Shown here: positions 16,402-24,698 of the stretch, piece by piece
Layout of the letters: each line of letters starts with the position of its first letter
Numbering within the stretch: the stretch's first letter is position 1
Assembly (NCBI GenBank): GCA_958354105.1
Contig: CATWVA010000005.1
Location: forward strand, 23,871 to 87,870
DNA length: 64,000 bases
Direction of reading: 5' to 3'
From: an uncultured Collinsella sp.
Lineage (GTDB): Bacteria; Actinomycetota; Coriobacteriia; Coriobacteriales; Coriobacteriaceae
Translations under genes and position numbers: made by a program
Notes under the pieces: model-generated
What the model saw: the letters and a program-made list of their open reading frames with translations, nothing else
The model's database searches: none
Told to the model about the DNA's origin: nothing

Positions 16402-16440
16402 GTCTGCAGGCGAGGCATTCTGCGCAGCTCGCCTGCAGAC
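16402..16440 (-). promoter_or_regulatory. Intercistronic hairpin between deglycase and EIIC genes
   Basis: GTCTGCAGGCGAG pairs perfectly over 13 bases with CTCGCCTGCAGAC around a 13-base loop. It has no T run, so it is more likely an RNA processing or stability element that sets different amounts of the two products than a full terminator. Confidence 0.5.
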
Positions 16441-16461
16441 AACCGCAGCAATTTGAGAGGA

Positions 16462-17496
16462 TTAGTAGTTCATCTGGTGATAGTAACGACGCGTGGTGAG
16501 CGGGTGGTTACGGACGTGCTCGAGATGGCAGCTCAGACGCTCGGTGATGGTGTAGGTGACCATCGGGGAAACGATCTTGCGGAACTCGGGGTCGCTGAAC
16601 GGCAGCTCGACCTCGGCGGTGTCAAACTTGTTCACGCGGACGTTGACGCCCTTCTCGTCGGCGAGCATGTGAGTGAAGTTGTCCACGCGGTCCATGAGCT
16701 TACGGGTGTCATCCTCGCCGTAGAGCATGATGAGGCTCGTGCCTTCCTCGCACAGCTCGATGGTGCCGTGGAAGAACTCGGCGGCGTGGATGGACTTGGT
16801 CTTGATCCACTGCATCTCCTCGAGGATGCACATGGCGTAGTCGTAGGCCTCACCCCAGAGCATGCCGGAGCCAATCACCATGTGGTAATCGGTGTCCTTG
16901 AAGTCCTCGGCCATGGCGGCGCAGCGCTCGTCCTGAGCGTCCTTGGCCTTGATGAGGTACGGAGCGATGTTGCCGAACTCTTCCATGAAGGTGTCGTACT
17001 TGGGGAAGGCGCCGGCGTTCTTGAGGAAGCGGGCGACCAGCGTGATCTGGTAGGTGTAGATGGCCTCGCACAGAACGTCGTCCTCGGCGAAGCTGAAGAA
17101 CTTGTAATCGGCGTACTCGGTGGCCGGGGTGTTGTCGTTGGAGACATACATCAGCGTGCGGGCGCCCTGCTCCTGGCAGAACTTGGCAGCCTCAATGATC
17201 TCGGGGGTGGTGCCGGTACGGGTGGAGAAGACGCAGACAGAATCCTTGTTGAAGGTCTTGGGCGGGCAGGCGAGGAACTCTGCGGCGATCTCGCAGTGGA
17301 CATCGACGTCGGCCGTGGTGGTCTCGACCCAATACTTCATCGGGAGCGTGTGGGCCCAGGTGCCGCCGCAGCCGATGAAGAAGATGTTGGAATAACCCTG
17401 CTCGCAGACCTCGTCCACGGCAGCCTCAATCTGAGGACGGAGAGCGAGGGCATCGCTCACAACCTTCTCGTAACGAGGCTCATCGAAATTGAACAT
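16462..17496 (-). CDS. SIS-domain deglycase of the FrlB/GfrF type (module 2)
   Basis: This 344-residue protein is the longest of the five paralogues, with about 20 extra N-terminal residues. The first SIS motif is IGCGGT at 41-46. Glu227 and His243 are 16 apart, as expected for the catalytic pair, and the end reads TTRRYYHQMNY. The flanking sequence differs from its paralogues: AAEFFHGTIE replaces the GE-FHGPFE form, so it may prefer another substrate. AGGAGTAAGGG precedes the ATG. It is read with EIIC and EIID downstream, and an AT-rich, promoter-like stretch with GTTATA...TATAAC symmetry lies at 17540-17570 upstream. Confidence 0.85.
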   Translation of the reverse strand: MFNFDEPRYEKVVSDALALRPQIEAAVDEVCEQGYSNIFFIGCGGTWAHTLPMKYWVETTTADVDVHCEIAAEFLACPPKTFNKDSVCVFSTRTGTTPEIIEAAKFCQEQGARTLMYVSNDNTPATEYADYKFFSFAEDDVLCEAIYTYQITLVARFLKNAGAFPKYDTFMEEFGNIAPYLIKAKDAQDERCAAMAEDFKDTDYHMVIGSGMLWGEAYDYAMCILEEMQWIKTKSIHAAEFFHGTIELCEEGTSLIMLYGEDDTRKLMDRVDNFTHMLADEKGVNVRVNKFDTAEVELPFSDPEFRKIVSPMVTYTITERLSCHLEHVRNHPLTTRRYYHQMNY

Positions 17497-17613
17497 CCCT
17501 TACTCCTAACTCACTTGGATGAACCCTTCATTCATCCCATGACGTTATAATACTTTATATAACTAACTATGCAAGAACTATTTCAGATTTTTTTGATTTT
17601 TCTTTAATAAAAA

Positions 17614-17639
17614 GCCCGCCGATCAAATGATCGACGGGC
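17614..17639 (-). terminator. Terminator after EIIB of module 2
   Basis: GCCCGCCGATCA and TGATCGACGGGC form a stem (with one G-U pair in RNA) followed on the minus strand by TTTTTATT. It separates the EIIA-EIIB transcript from the deglycase-EIIC-EIID transcript. Confidence 0.75.
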
Positions 17640-17690
17640 ATAGGCATAGAGCATTGGTTCAATAAATGCCGAGCATCAACGTGTTTCCGG

Positions 17691-18164
17691 CTAGAAAACG
17701 TCCTTGGCAAACACCTTAGCGTCATTGGGAACCTGACGGATTTCGATGGCCACGCCATCGCCCAGGAGCTCTTGGATATGCTCGGCATCTTTCTCGGTCG
17801 CAAAGATCGCAGGGGTCGGATGAAGCGTGGTCTCAGGGGTCTTTCGGGTTCCGCCCAGATTGATCTCTTTGATGTCTTTGCAACCCTTAGCGAGACGATA
17901 GACATCTTCAATCGTCTCAGTGATGATAAACAGCGAATACTTGTCGGTAACGCCGCTGTTGAGCGCCTCGATAGCAGCGTCAACATCCTTGATGACGAGT
18001 TTAACGCCGTTGGGGCGGGCGAGCCTCAAGGCCGCCTTCCTCATGTCGTCTTTTGCCAAAGCATCGCTGGCAAGCAAGATGCAATCTACATCCAAAGCGT
18101 GAGTCCAGGACATGGCAACTTGGCCGTGAATCAGTCGGTAATCAACTCTCGTAAGCTTAATCAT
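17691..18164 (-). CDS. PTS mannose-family EIIB component (module 2)
   Basis: This 157-residue cytoplasmic phosphocarrier has the family active-site stretch LTRVDYRLIHGQV, with the phospho-acceptor His at residue 13. I use the ATG at 18164 because the CGGAG ribosome site is correctly spaced only from it; the ATG nine bases upstream touches that site. It follows EIIA by 71 bases and is followed by a terminator. It resembles the module 1 EIIB closely (CILLASD, KPxGxKLVIK, LFIITET) but is clearly distinct. Confidence 0.92.
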   Translation of the reverse strand: MIKLTRVDYRLIHGQVAMSWTHALDVDCILLASDALAKDDMRKAALRLARPNGVKLVIKDVDAAIEALNSGVTDKYSLFIITETIEDVYRLAKGCKDIKEINLGGTRKTPETTLHPTPAIFATEKDAEHIQELLGDGVAIEIRQVPNDAKVFAKDVF

Positions 18165-18235
18165 CGTTATCATCTCCGCACGTGATAAAGGGAATGACAG
18201 GTGTGGCCCCTAGCTAGGGCTCGAACCAGAACTAA

Positions 18236-18655
18236 CTAGAACTCTTCTTCCTCGGCGCCGGCAAGCATGTCCGCCGCCTCGCAAAGCTGAATAAACGAAC
18301 GCGATCCCTCGACCGCGGCTTTGGCCTTGTCCGCATCCAGGGAGTCCAGCTGTGTAACCATTTCCACCAGCAGCGGCAAGTTCATTCCAGCGATTAACGT
18401 AAACGATCCGTCGGTCTGCCTCTGAATGAATTCGTTGTTTACAGAGCCGCCAAAGATGTCAGTCACGACAAACCAAGAGTCGGCAGGGTCCCTCGTCTCC
18501 ATCCATGCATCAATCAACGCCGCGACGTCCCTTGAATCGTCATCGACATAGGCGCACAGGCACTCGATTCGGTCGTTGGTGCCCATCAGAATCTCCAGAG
18601 AGCTTTTCATGCCTTGGGCGAGATAACCATGACTCGCTAGCAATATCTTATTCAT
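18236..18655 (-). CDS. PTS mannose-family EIIA component (module 2)
   Basis: This 139-residue protein accepts phosphate from HPr and passes it to EIIB. The stretch ILLASHGYLAQG gives the phospho-acceptor His at residue 9, and VTDIFGGSVNNE is the second family motif near residue 64. The acidic tail (AGAEEEEF) is typical of Coriobacteriia EIIA. It begins the EIIA-EIIB operon. It is the only separate EIIA in the window, so it may also serve module 1, which has none. Confidence 0.92.
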   Translation of the reverse strand: MNKILLASHGYLAQGMKSSLEILMGTNDRIECLCAYVDDDSRDVAALIDAWMETRDPADSWFVVTDIFGGSVNNEFIQRQTDGSFTLIAGMNLPLLVEMVTQLDSLDADKAKAAVEGSRSFIQLCEAADMLAGAEEEEF

Positions 18656-18790
18656 AGTTCTCCAATACCAATAGGACGTACTATATTGTCATAACAAAGT
18701 ATATTAGCAATCTACCCTACGTGGTGTGTCTATTTTCCAAATCCGCGAACGGTAACAATTGGTCGGTAAATCGACCAATCTATCGCTAAT

Positions 18791-19495
18791 TTACAAATAG
18801 AACTTCAGTCGCTCGGTGCAGTACACCTGACGGGAGATGAAAAGCGGCTCGCCACTTGGGGCATAACGTCTATCGACAAACAGAAGCAGCGAAGAGTCCA
18901 GCTCCACGTTAAGGTATGCCGCCTCGAGCTCGCTCGCATAGCAGACCTCGAGCGTACGCGTGTTGGGACCCATCTTGATCCCCTGGCGATCGAGTACCGC
19001 CATCAGCGAATCATCGAGGGACTCATGCTCCAAAAAAGAAAGCGCAGCGGAATAGCTATTGGTTTCCAGCATCGTGGGCTTGCCATCCACAAGGCGCAGA
19101 CGACGGCTACGCAATACCTTTTGGGTATCGTCTACGCCCAGGAACTTCGCGTCTCGCAGACTTGGGAAGTCCCAGCCCATTTCGAGAACCCTGGTAGACG
19201 CCTGTTTGCCCGCAAGCTGGCACGAATGGGTAAAGCTCTCACGGTCGTCCGCGGCATACATCTGCGTGTCCGACGAAACGAACGTGCCCTTGCCGCGGGC
19301 CCTCTCAACAAGCCCAGCATCTTCCATTTCTTTAATTGCGGAGCGAACCGTTATTCGGCTCACGCCAAATTGCTCGATAAGCTCCGCCTCGGTCGGAAGC
19401 TTATCTCCCGGGCGGTACGTGCCGTTGGCGATTGAATCAGAAAGCGCACGAACAATCTGTTTGTACAGGGGGATAACGCTATTTGCCTCAACCAT
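18791..19495 (-). CDS. GntR-family regulator with UTRA domain (module 2)
   Basis: This 234-residue protein has a winged-helix domain (NSVIPLYKQIVRALSDSIAN, GVSRITVRSAI, RGKGTFV) and a UTRA domain from about residue 85. I use the second ATG at 19495, because AAAGG is ten bases before it and only one base before the first ATG. It stands upstream of the EIIA gene and is the likely repressor of module 2. Upstream of it TTATATTGTATTAG (near 19540) resembles CTATATTGTCATAA before EIIA (near 18682), a possible shared site. Confidence 0.88.
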   Translation of the reverse strand: MVEANSVIPLYKQIVRALSDSIANGTYRPGDKLPTEAELIEQFGVSRITVRSAIKEMEDAGLVERARGKGTFVSSDTQMYAADDRESFTHSCQLAGKQASTRVLEMGWDFPSLRDAKFLGVDDTQKVLRSRRLRLVDGKPTMLETNSYSAALSFLEHESLDDSLMAVLDRQGIKMGPNTRTLEVCYASELEAAYLNVELDSSLLLFVDRRYAPSGEPLFISRQVYCTERLKFYL

Positions 19496-19711
19496 ATCAA
19501 CCATACCTTTACAAGGAATCAGCAGCCTATAGATAAATGACTTATATTGTATTAGAACTTTTTAGCACTCCACGCCATTTCCTATAATGTTTTAGCAAAC
19601 GAGGGGTTATTTTGCGTAAGCGGTGTAGAGTCCATCCATTTCCGCATACAGCTTCAATCTGATGGCGGTATATGCATCCGATAAGCCGATTGATTTTTAT
19701 CTTATACCTGT

Positions 19712-19900
19712 CTCACATTCATCCCTCGTCGTAGAGATGAATGTGAGGTGAGAGATACGTACTTGACGCGCGAGCGTGGATATTTGGACGGTTTTTGGGC
19801 TTTTGGCGGCCGATTTCGTCCGAAAATCCACGCTCGTGCGGCAGACGTCCGAATTTCCACGCTCGTGTGCCAGAAAATCCACGCTCATCCGGCAGATTGG
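19712..19900. repeat. Composite dispersed repeat upstream of the M16 peptidase gene
   Basis: CTCACATTCATC (19712-19723) and GATGAATGTGAG (19736-19747) form a perfect hairpin. It is followed by an inverted unit GAGCGTGGATATTTGGACG (19772-19790) and then three direct units (19817-19839, 19846-19871, 19871-19900) each with CCACGCTC, two of them after CGTCCGA. The inverted and first direct unit can pair. Related arrays occur at 24505-24676 and 25958-26051. The repeat ends 76 bases before the peptidase start. The rest of 19505-19976 is promoter DNA with no gene that I recognise. Confidence 0.7.
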
Positions 19901-19976
19901 TCGAAGGCCCCATATGGGTATACTCTCGGAGATTCGACTCGATTCGCCCCCGTTGGGGCGTCAAAGGAGACTGCAT

Positions 19977-22900
19977 ATGTCCACTACCTCAACCGACCCG
20001 CGCGCCGCTGCCGCCGCGCTGCTGGTGCCCGGAACCACCTGCCACGGCTTTACCGTCGAACGCCGCGAGACCGTGCCCGAGCTCGACGCAGACGCTTACG
20101 TGCTGCGCCACACCGCCTCGGGCGCTCGCCTGCTGCACCTAGCGTGCGACGACGAAAACAAGGCCTTTGCCATTGGCTTTAAGACGCCGCCGGCCGATTC
20201 CACCGGCGTGTTCCACATTCTTGAGCACTCGGTGCTGTGCGGATCGGCCAAGTTTCCCGTCAAGGAGCCGTTTGTCGACCTGATCAAGAGCTCCATGCAG
20301 ACGTTCCTCAACGCCATGACCTACCCCGACAAGACCATCTACCCCGTTGCCACCACCAACGAGCAGGATCTGTACAACCTGATGGACGTGTACTTGGACG
20401 CGGTGTTCAACCCGGCGATCTACACCAAGCCCACCATTTTTGAGCAGGAAGGCTGGCACTACGAGCTGGACCTGCCGGAGAGCGTCGAGGGCGAGGGCGA
20501 GGGCGGCTCCGCGAGCCTGCGCGAGGGCACGCTGCGCTATAACGGCGTGGTGTTCAACGAGATGAAGGGTGCGCTGTCCGACCCCATGAGCGTGCTGGAC
20601 GACGCCGTCAACGCCGCGCTCTATCCCGACACTGCCTATGCGCACGAGAGCGGCGGCGACCCGCGCGCAATTCCCGCGCTCACCTACGAGCAGTTCCTGG
20701 ACACGCACTCGCGCCACTACAACCCTTCCAACTCCTACATCACGCTCTATGGCGACCTGGACGTGGACCGCGCGCTGGCCTTTTTGGACGAGCGCTATCT
20801 GTCGCAGCCGAGCGCCGCGAGCCGCCGCATGGACGCTGCCGTCGCCGCCGGCGACGACCCGTCCACGCTGGCGCCCAATCCGCTGGACGTGCAGGCGCCT
20901 GTGACCTGCGAGTATAAGCGCGTCGAGATGGCCACCACGCCCGAGAACGCCCTGGTGGGCCTGGGCCTTGTGCTGGGTAGCGCGCTCGACCGCAAGCGCA
21001 CAATCGCCGCGGACATCTTGTTCGAAGCGTTGCTGGGCTCCAACGAAGCGCCGGTTAAGAAGGCCATTCTGGCCGCCGGCCTGGGCGGCAACGTGGTGAG
21101 CTACACCGCGGCCGAGAGCCTGCAGCCCTACGAGCTCATCATGCTGCAAAACGCGCAGCCCGGCGTGGCGCGCGAGCTGCGCCGCGTGTTCCAGGACGCC
21201 TGCCGCGACCTGTGCGAGCACGGCGTTCCGCGCGAGCGCCTGGAGGCCATCATCAGCAGCAACGAATACGACCTGCGCCAGCGCGACTACGGTATCGCCG
21301 ACGGCGTGGCCATTGCGTGCGACGCGCTGAGCACCTGGCTCTACGATGACGACGCCGCGACGCTGGCGCTCAAGTACGGCCCAGTGTACGAGGAGCTTCG
21401 TGGCGAGCTGGACGGCAGCTACTTTGAGGACCTGCTGCGCGAGCTGGTGCTGCAGAACGACCATATGGCTCTGGTCGAGCTGGCGCCGGTGGACGCCGCC
21501 GAGGGCGCAGAGGGTGCCGAGGCCGCCGAGCTGGCAGCCAAGCGCGATGCCATGACCGATGCCGAGCTGGCCGATGTGGTCGAGCGCACGGCCGCGCTGC
21601 GCACCGCGCAGGAGGCCGAGGACACGCCCGAGGCCAAGGCCACGTTGCCGCGCCTGCGCGTGTCCGACATTGGCGAGGCGCGCCCCGAGCCGCCGCTGGT
21701 CGTGGACACGACCGCGCCCATCCCCTGTCTGCGCCACGGCATCCCCACCAACCGCCTGGCCTACGCCATGCAGTACTTCGACCTGAGCTGCGTCGCGTTT
21801 GAGGACCTGCCCTATGTGACGCTGCTCTGCCGCCTGCTCAAGCAGCTGCCCACGCGCGAGCATTCGGCCGAGGAACTCGACAACCTGATCGCCGGCAAGC
21901 TGGGCTTTTTGAGCTTTACGACCGAAGTTATGACGCAGCCCGACGTGGACGGCGCGCGCCCCTACCTGCTGGTGAGCGCCGGCGCCCTGTCCGAGAAGAT
22001 CGACGCGCTGGCGAGCCTGCCGCGCGAGGTGTGGTCGAGCACGCTGCTGGCGGACGCCGACGCCGACCGCGTGCGCGACGTGCTCACACAGATTCGCATT
22101 GGTCTTGAGCAGGGATTTATCAACAACGGACACTCGGCGGCGCTCGGTCGCGCGATGAGCTACAGCTCGCCTTCGGCCGTGGTGCGCGAGCAACTTTCGG
22201 GCGTGGATTTCTACCTGTTCCTGCGCGATCTGCTCGACCACTTTGACGAGCGCCTGGACGACCTGCGCGCCAAGCTTGCCGAGCTGGCGGAGCGTATCTT
22301 TGTGGCTGATGGCTGCATGGCGAGCTTTACCGGCAGCGATGAGGACTTTGACGCGTACTGGGATGCCGCGGGCGACCTGGGGCTAGGCGCGGACGCTAGT
22401 GCCGTTGCCGGCCGCGATGCGCTCGTGGTGCCGACGCCGTGCAATCGCCACGAGGCTTTTGTCATCCCCAGCGACATCTGCTTTGCGGCAAGCGCGTGCG
22501 ACCCGCGTCGCCTAGGCATTGACGTGACAGGCGCTTGGGCCGTGGCTGCCAACGCGCTCTCCTACGATTACCTGTGGAACGAGATTCGCGTGAAGGGCGG
22601 TGCATACGGCTGCGGATTCCGCGCAGCCGGCGAGCGCCAGACGGCGTTCTACACCTACCGCGACCCGGCAATCGATCCCTCGATTGAGCGCGTGGCGCGC
22701 GCGGGCGAATGGCTCGGCAGCTTTGAGCCCGACGGGGCCGCCTTTGAGGGCTTTATCGTGAGCTGCGTGAGCGGCATGGACGCGCCGGTAAAGCCGTACG
22801 CGCTCACCAAGCGCCGCAACACGACCTATCTGGCCGGGCTCGATCCGCATGCGCGCGAGGAGCGTCGCGCCCAGATGCTCGCCGCCACGCCCGGTGAGCT

Positions 22901-23021
22901 GCGCTCGCTCGGCGCCGACGTGACGCGCATTGCGGCCGAGTCGCCCACCTGCGTCTTTGGCGGCCGCGACGTCATCGCCAAGAGCAACGCCGGCTTTAAC
23001 GTCGTCGACCTGATGGGCTAA
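19977..23021 (+). CDS. M16C-family insulinase-like metallopeptidase (presequence-protease type)
   Basis: This 1014-residue protein is a PreP/CYM1-type zinc peptidase made of four repeated M16 domains. The inverted zinc motif HILEH (HxxEH) lies near residue 83, in GVFHILEHSVLCGS, and downstream NEMKGALSDP holds the third family motif. Family members degrade peptides within a closed chamber in the cytoplasm. There is no signal peptide. AAAGGAGA lies before the ATG at 19977; an upstream in-frame extension would run into the repeat array. The length fits the family. A long open frame on the opposite strand is a shadow of this GC-rich gene. Confidence 0.93.
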   Translation: MSTTSTDPRAAAAALLVPGTTCHGFTVERRETVPELDADAYVLRHTASGARLLHLACDDENKAFAIGFKTPPADSTGVFHILEHSVLCGSAKFPVKEPFVDLIKSSMQTFLNAMTYPDKTIYPVATTNEQDLYNLMDVYLDAVFNPAIYTKPTIFEQEGWHYELDLPESVEGEGEGGSASLREGTLRYNGVVFNEMKGALSDPMSVLDDAVNAALYPDTAYAHESGGDPRAIPALTYEQFLDTHSRHYNPSNSYITLYGDLDVDRALAFLDERYLSQPSAASRRMDAAVAAGDDPSTLAPNPLDVQAPVTCEYKRVEMATTPENALVGLGLVLGSALDRKRTIAADILFEALLGSNEAPVKKAILAAGLGGNVVSYTAAESLQPYELIMLQNAQPGVARELRRVFQDACRDLCEHGVPRERLEAIISSNEYDLRQRDYGIADGVAIACDALSTWLYDDDAATLALKYGPVYEELRGELDGSYFEDLLRELVLQNDHMALVELAPVDAAEGAEGAEAAELAAKRDAMTDAELADVVERTAALRTAQEAEDTPEAKATLPRLRVSDIGEARPEPPLVVDTTAPIPCLRHGIPTNRLAYAMQYFDLSCVAFEDLPYVTLLCRLLKQLPTREHSAEELDNLIAGKLGFLSFTTEVMTQPDVDGARPYLLVSAGALSEKIDALASLPREVWSSTLLADADADRVRDVLTQIRIGLEQGFINNGHSAALGRAMSYSSPSAVVREQLSGVDFYLFLRDLLDHFDERLDDLRAKLAELAERIFVADGCMASFTGSDEDFDAYWDAAGDLGLGADASAVAGRDALVVPTPCNRHEAFVIPSDICFAASACDPRRLGIDVTGAWAVAANALSYDYLWNEIRVKGGAYGCGFRAAGERQTAFYTYRDPAIDPSIERVARAGEWLGSFEPDGAAFEGFIVSCVSGMDAPVKPYALTKRRNTTYLAGLDPHAREERRAQMLAATPGELRSLGADVTRIAAESPTCVFGGRDVIAKSNAGFNVVDLMG

Positions 23022-23034
23022 CCACAGCAAGCAA

Positions 23035-23071
23035 AACCACTACAAAGGGGACAGGCCCCTTTGTAGTGGTT
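23035..23071. repeat. REP-like palindrome, left of hicAB
   Basis: AACCACTACAAAGGGG pairs perfectly with CCCCTTTGTAGTGGTT around ACAGG. It also lies just past the M16 peptidase stop and may terminate that gene. A close relative is at 23771-23809. Confidence 0.75.
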
Positions 23072-23132
23072 CGAACACTTGTTCTATACGTACACATGTT
23101 CTATAGTATGGGTGATTGCATCGGATCAAAAT

Positions 23133-23153
23133 TGCAACTAGAATATAGTTGCA
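23133..23153. promoter_or_regulatory. Operator candidate of hicAB
   Basis: TGCAACTA (23133-23140) and TAGTTGCA (23146-23153) form a perfect inverted repeat with a five-base spacer, 15 bases before the HicA start. Such sites are bound by the ribbon-helix-helix HicB antitoxin in other hicAB operons; binding here is inference. Confidence 0.6.
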
Positions 23154-23167
23154 GAATGTGAGGCGGG

Positions 23168-23431
23168 ATGACTCGAGCCGATAAACTCATCGCCCAACTG
23201 TTTAGCTGCCCTTCGACGTATCGGTATGCCGATTTTTTAAAAGTCATGGCCTCATATGGCTTTGAAATGGACAGCAAAGGCAAGACATCCGGATCGCGCA
23301 TTCGCTTCTACAGGCCCTCAGATGGCAGGATGTTCGTGATGCACGCGCCTCATCCATCTGACGAATTGACAGCGGGGACAATTCGAAACATCGTTCGATT
23401 TCTGCAGGATGTCGGAGGCAGTCATGAGTAA
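23168..23431 (+). CDS. hicA: HicA-like mRNA interferase toxin
   Basis: This 87-residue protein has the HicA pattern, a dsRNA-binding-like fold: RYADFLKVMASYGFEM, then KGKTSGSRIRFYRP, then MHAPHPSDELTAGTIRNIVRFL. The His in MHAPHP is the expected catalytic residue. HicA toxins cut mRNA when free of antitoxin. It overlaps hicB by eight bases, toxin first, which is the usual order. This stretch looks more AT-rich than its surroundings and is bracketed by two REP-like palindromes, suggesting it arrived as a unit. Confidence 0.85.
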   Translation: MTRADKLIAQLFSCPSTYRYADFLKVMASYGFEMDSKGKTSGSRIRFYRPSDGRMFVMHAPHPSDELTAGTIRNIVRFLQDVGGSHE

Positions 23432-23753
23432 CGTTTTGGCATACAAGGGCTATTTCGCCCCAGTCGAGTTCGATGCCGAGCAGCATGTACTAACAGGTAT
23501 GGTCGCCGGCATTAGGGACGCAATTGTATTTGAAGGCTCCAAGGCTGAAGAAGTGGAGCAATGCTTCCACGACGCCGTCGACGATTACCTTGAGTTTTGT
23601 GCCGAAAAGGGCAAGGAACCAGAGCGGGCTTTTAAGGGCTCGTTCAATGTGAGAACAGGCTCCGAGCTTCACAAGCAGGCAGCACTGGCGGCGGCAAAGA
23701 AGGGCGAGTCACTCAATAAGTTTGTGACCGAAGCAATCGCCGCGGCGTTATAG
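23424..23753 (+). CDS. hicB: HicB-like antitoxin
   Basis: This 109-residue protein has the HicB build: an N-terminal part beginning YKGYFAPVEFDAEQHVLTG with the degenerate RNase-H-like fold, and a C-terminal ribbon-helix-helix (GKSFNVRTGSELHKQAALAAAKKGESLNKFVTEAI region) that binds DNA. I chose the ATG at 23424, seven bases after CGGAGG, which overlaps hicA and fits translational coupling. The product should neutralise HicA and repress the operon through the inverted repeat at 23133-23153. Confidence 0.88.
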   Translation: MSNVLAYKGYFAPVEFDAEQHVLTGMVAGIRDAIVFEGSKAEEVEQCFHDAVDDYLEFCAEKGKEPERAFKGSFNVRTGSELHKQAALAAAKKGESLNKFVTEAIAAAL

Positions 23754-23770
23754 CGTTAACGCATGGGCCA

Positions 23771-23809
23771 AAACCACCACAAAGGGGACAGGCACCTTTG
23801 TGGTGGTTT
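23771..23809. repeat. REP-like palindrome, right of hicAB
   Basis: AAACCACCACAAAGG pairs perfectly with CCTTTGTGGTGGTTT around GGACAGGCA. It lies 17 bases after the HicB stop. It shares most bases with the palindrome left of hicAB, with a different outer arm (CACCAC against CACTAC), so the two are not simple duplicates. Confidence 0.75.
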
Positions 23810-23827
23810 CGACATTTGCCCAGATAA

Positions 23828-23864
23828 AACCTGCCAAAATAAACCTGTCCCTTTTTGGTAGGTT
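23828..23864. repeat. REP-like palindrome before the 5-FCL gene
   Basis: AACCTGCCAAAA and TTTTGGTAGGTT form a stem around TAAACCTGTCCCT. Its reverse complement, with the same flanking GATAAAAC, is nearly identical to the palindrome at 35406-35440, before the HAD gene. The ribosome site of 5-FCL overlaps its right edge. Confidence 0.6.
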
Positions 23865-23881
23865 TGGGAGAGGAAGCCGGG

Positions 23882-24478
23882 ATGGACAAGGCTGAGTTGC
23901 GGCGGGCGGTGATTGCTCGGCGCGATGCTCTTGATTTGGACTTGCGGGCGGCGAAGTCTGCTGATATCTGTGCGCGGCTGGTTGAGCTGCTGGGCCGCTT
24001 GGATGCCGCGGCGCCGCACACCGTTGCCGTCTATGCCGCGATGGGTTCCGAAGTCGACTCAGCCGCGTTTGCCGCAGCTGCCTCCAAACGTGGCTGGCGC
24101 GTGGCCTATCCGTGCATGCTCTCGGCAACAGACGCCGCAGCTTGTGGCCAGCGCATGTGTATGCGGGCAGTTGCTGCCGGCGACGCGGACGCGGCTACGT
24201 TTATCGCCCACCCCACGCGGGCCTTTGCGGCCACGGACATCGACAGCAGCCGCTTCCCTATCGTGCCTGCCGAAGCTCTCGACATGATCGTCGTGCCGCT
24301 CGTAGCATTCGACCGCACCGGCACGCGCCTAGGCTACGGCGGCGGCTGCTATGACCGCTACCTGCCCATGCTCTCGCCCGCATGCCAAATCATCGGCATC
24401 GCCTTTGACGAGCAGCGTGTCGACCACGTTCCCACCGATGCCCACGACCTGCCGCTGCCCAACATCATCAGCGCCTAA
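23882..24478 (+). CDS. 5-formyltetrahydrofolate cyclo-ligase
   Basis: This 198-residue cytoplasmic enzyme uses ATP to turn 5-formyltetrahydrofolate into 5,10-methenyltetrahydrofolate. The family signature VPLVAFDRTGTRLGYGGGCYDRYL is at about residues 139-162, and the N-terminal helix KAELRRAVIARRDAL is typical. The ATG at 23882 is preceded by GAGAGGAAG. A longer form from 23855 is possible but lacks a better site. Its surroundings (palindromes and a repeat array) give no hint of an operon. Confidence 0.88.
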   Translation: MDKAELRRAVIARRDALDLDLRAAKSADICARLVELLGRLDAAAPHTVAVYAAMGSEVDSAAFAAAASKRGWRVAYPCMLSATDAAACGQRMCMRAVAAGDADAATFIAHPTRAFAATDIDSSRFPIVPAEALDMIVVPLVAFDRTGTRLGYGGGCYDRYLPMLSPACQIIGIAFDEQRVDHVPTDAHDLPLPNIISA

Positions 24479-24504
24479 CGGCTGGCACGCTGCACCCCAC
24501 AAAA

Positions 24505-24676
24505 ATGAGCGTGGAAAATTTCCCACTTTGGGCCTGTTCGGGGGCAAAAAACGGGAGATTATCCACGCTCATTATTCAAACGTCCGATAATCCACGCTCG
24601 TGTGTCCGAAAATCCACGCTCAACCAAATCGCGTCTAAATTCCCACGCTCATCCGTCCGGATTTCCACGCTCGTGC
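24505..24676. repeat. Composite dispersed repeat between 5-FCL and the AbiEi-like gene
   Basis: An inverted unit ATGAGCGTGGAAAATTTCCC (24505-24524) is followed by CACTTTGGGCCTGTTC and then five direct units with CCACGCTC near 24561, 24591, 24611, 24642 and 24662, some with CGTCCGA in front. The inverted unit and the first direct unit (GGGAGATTATCCACGCTC) can form a hairpin. The spacer words CTTTGGGCCTGTTC are shared with the array at 25958-26051. The array ends 22 bases past the AbiEi-like stop. Confidence 0.7.
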
Positions 24677-24698
24677 AGCCTAACGCCCTGCCACCGCC

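Noticed and set aside
20139..22241. A 700-codon open frame on the minus strand inside the M16 peptidase gene
   Set aside because: It is the antisense shadow of a GC-rich gene with a convincing zinc motif; it shows no domain and no ribosome site.
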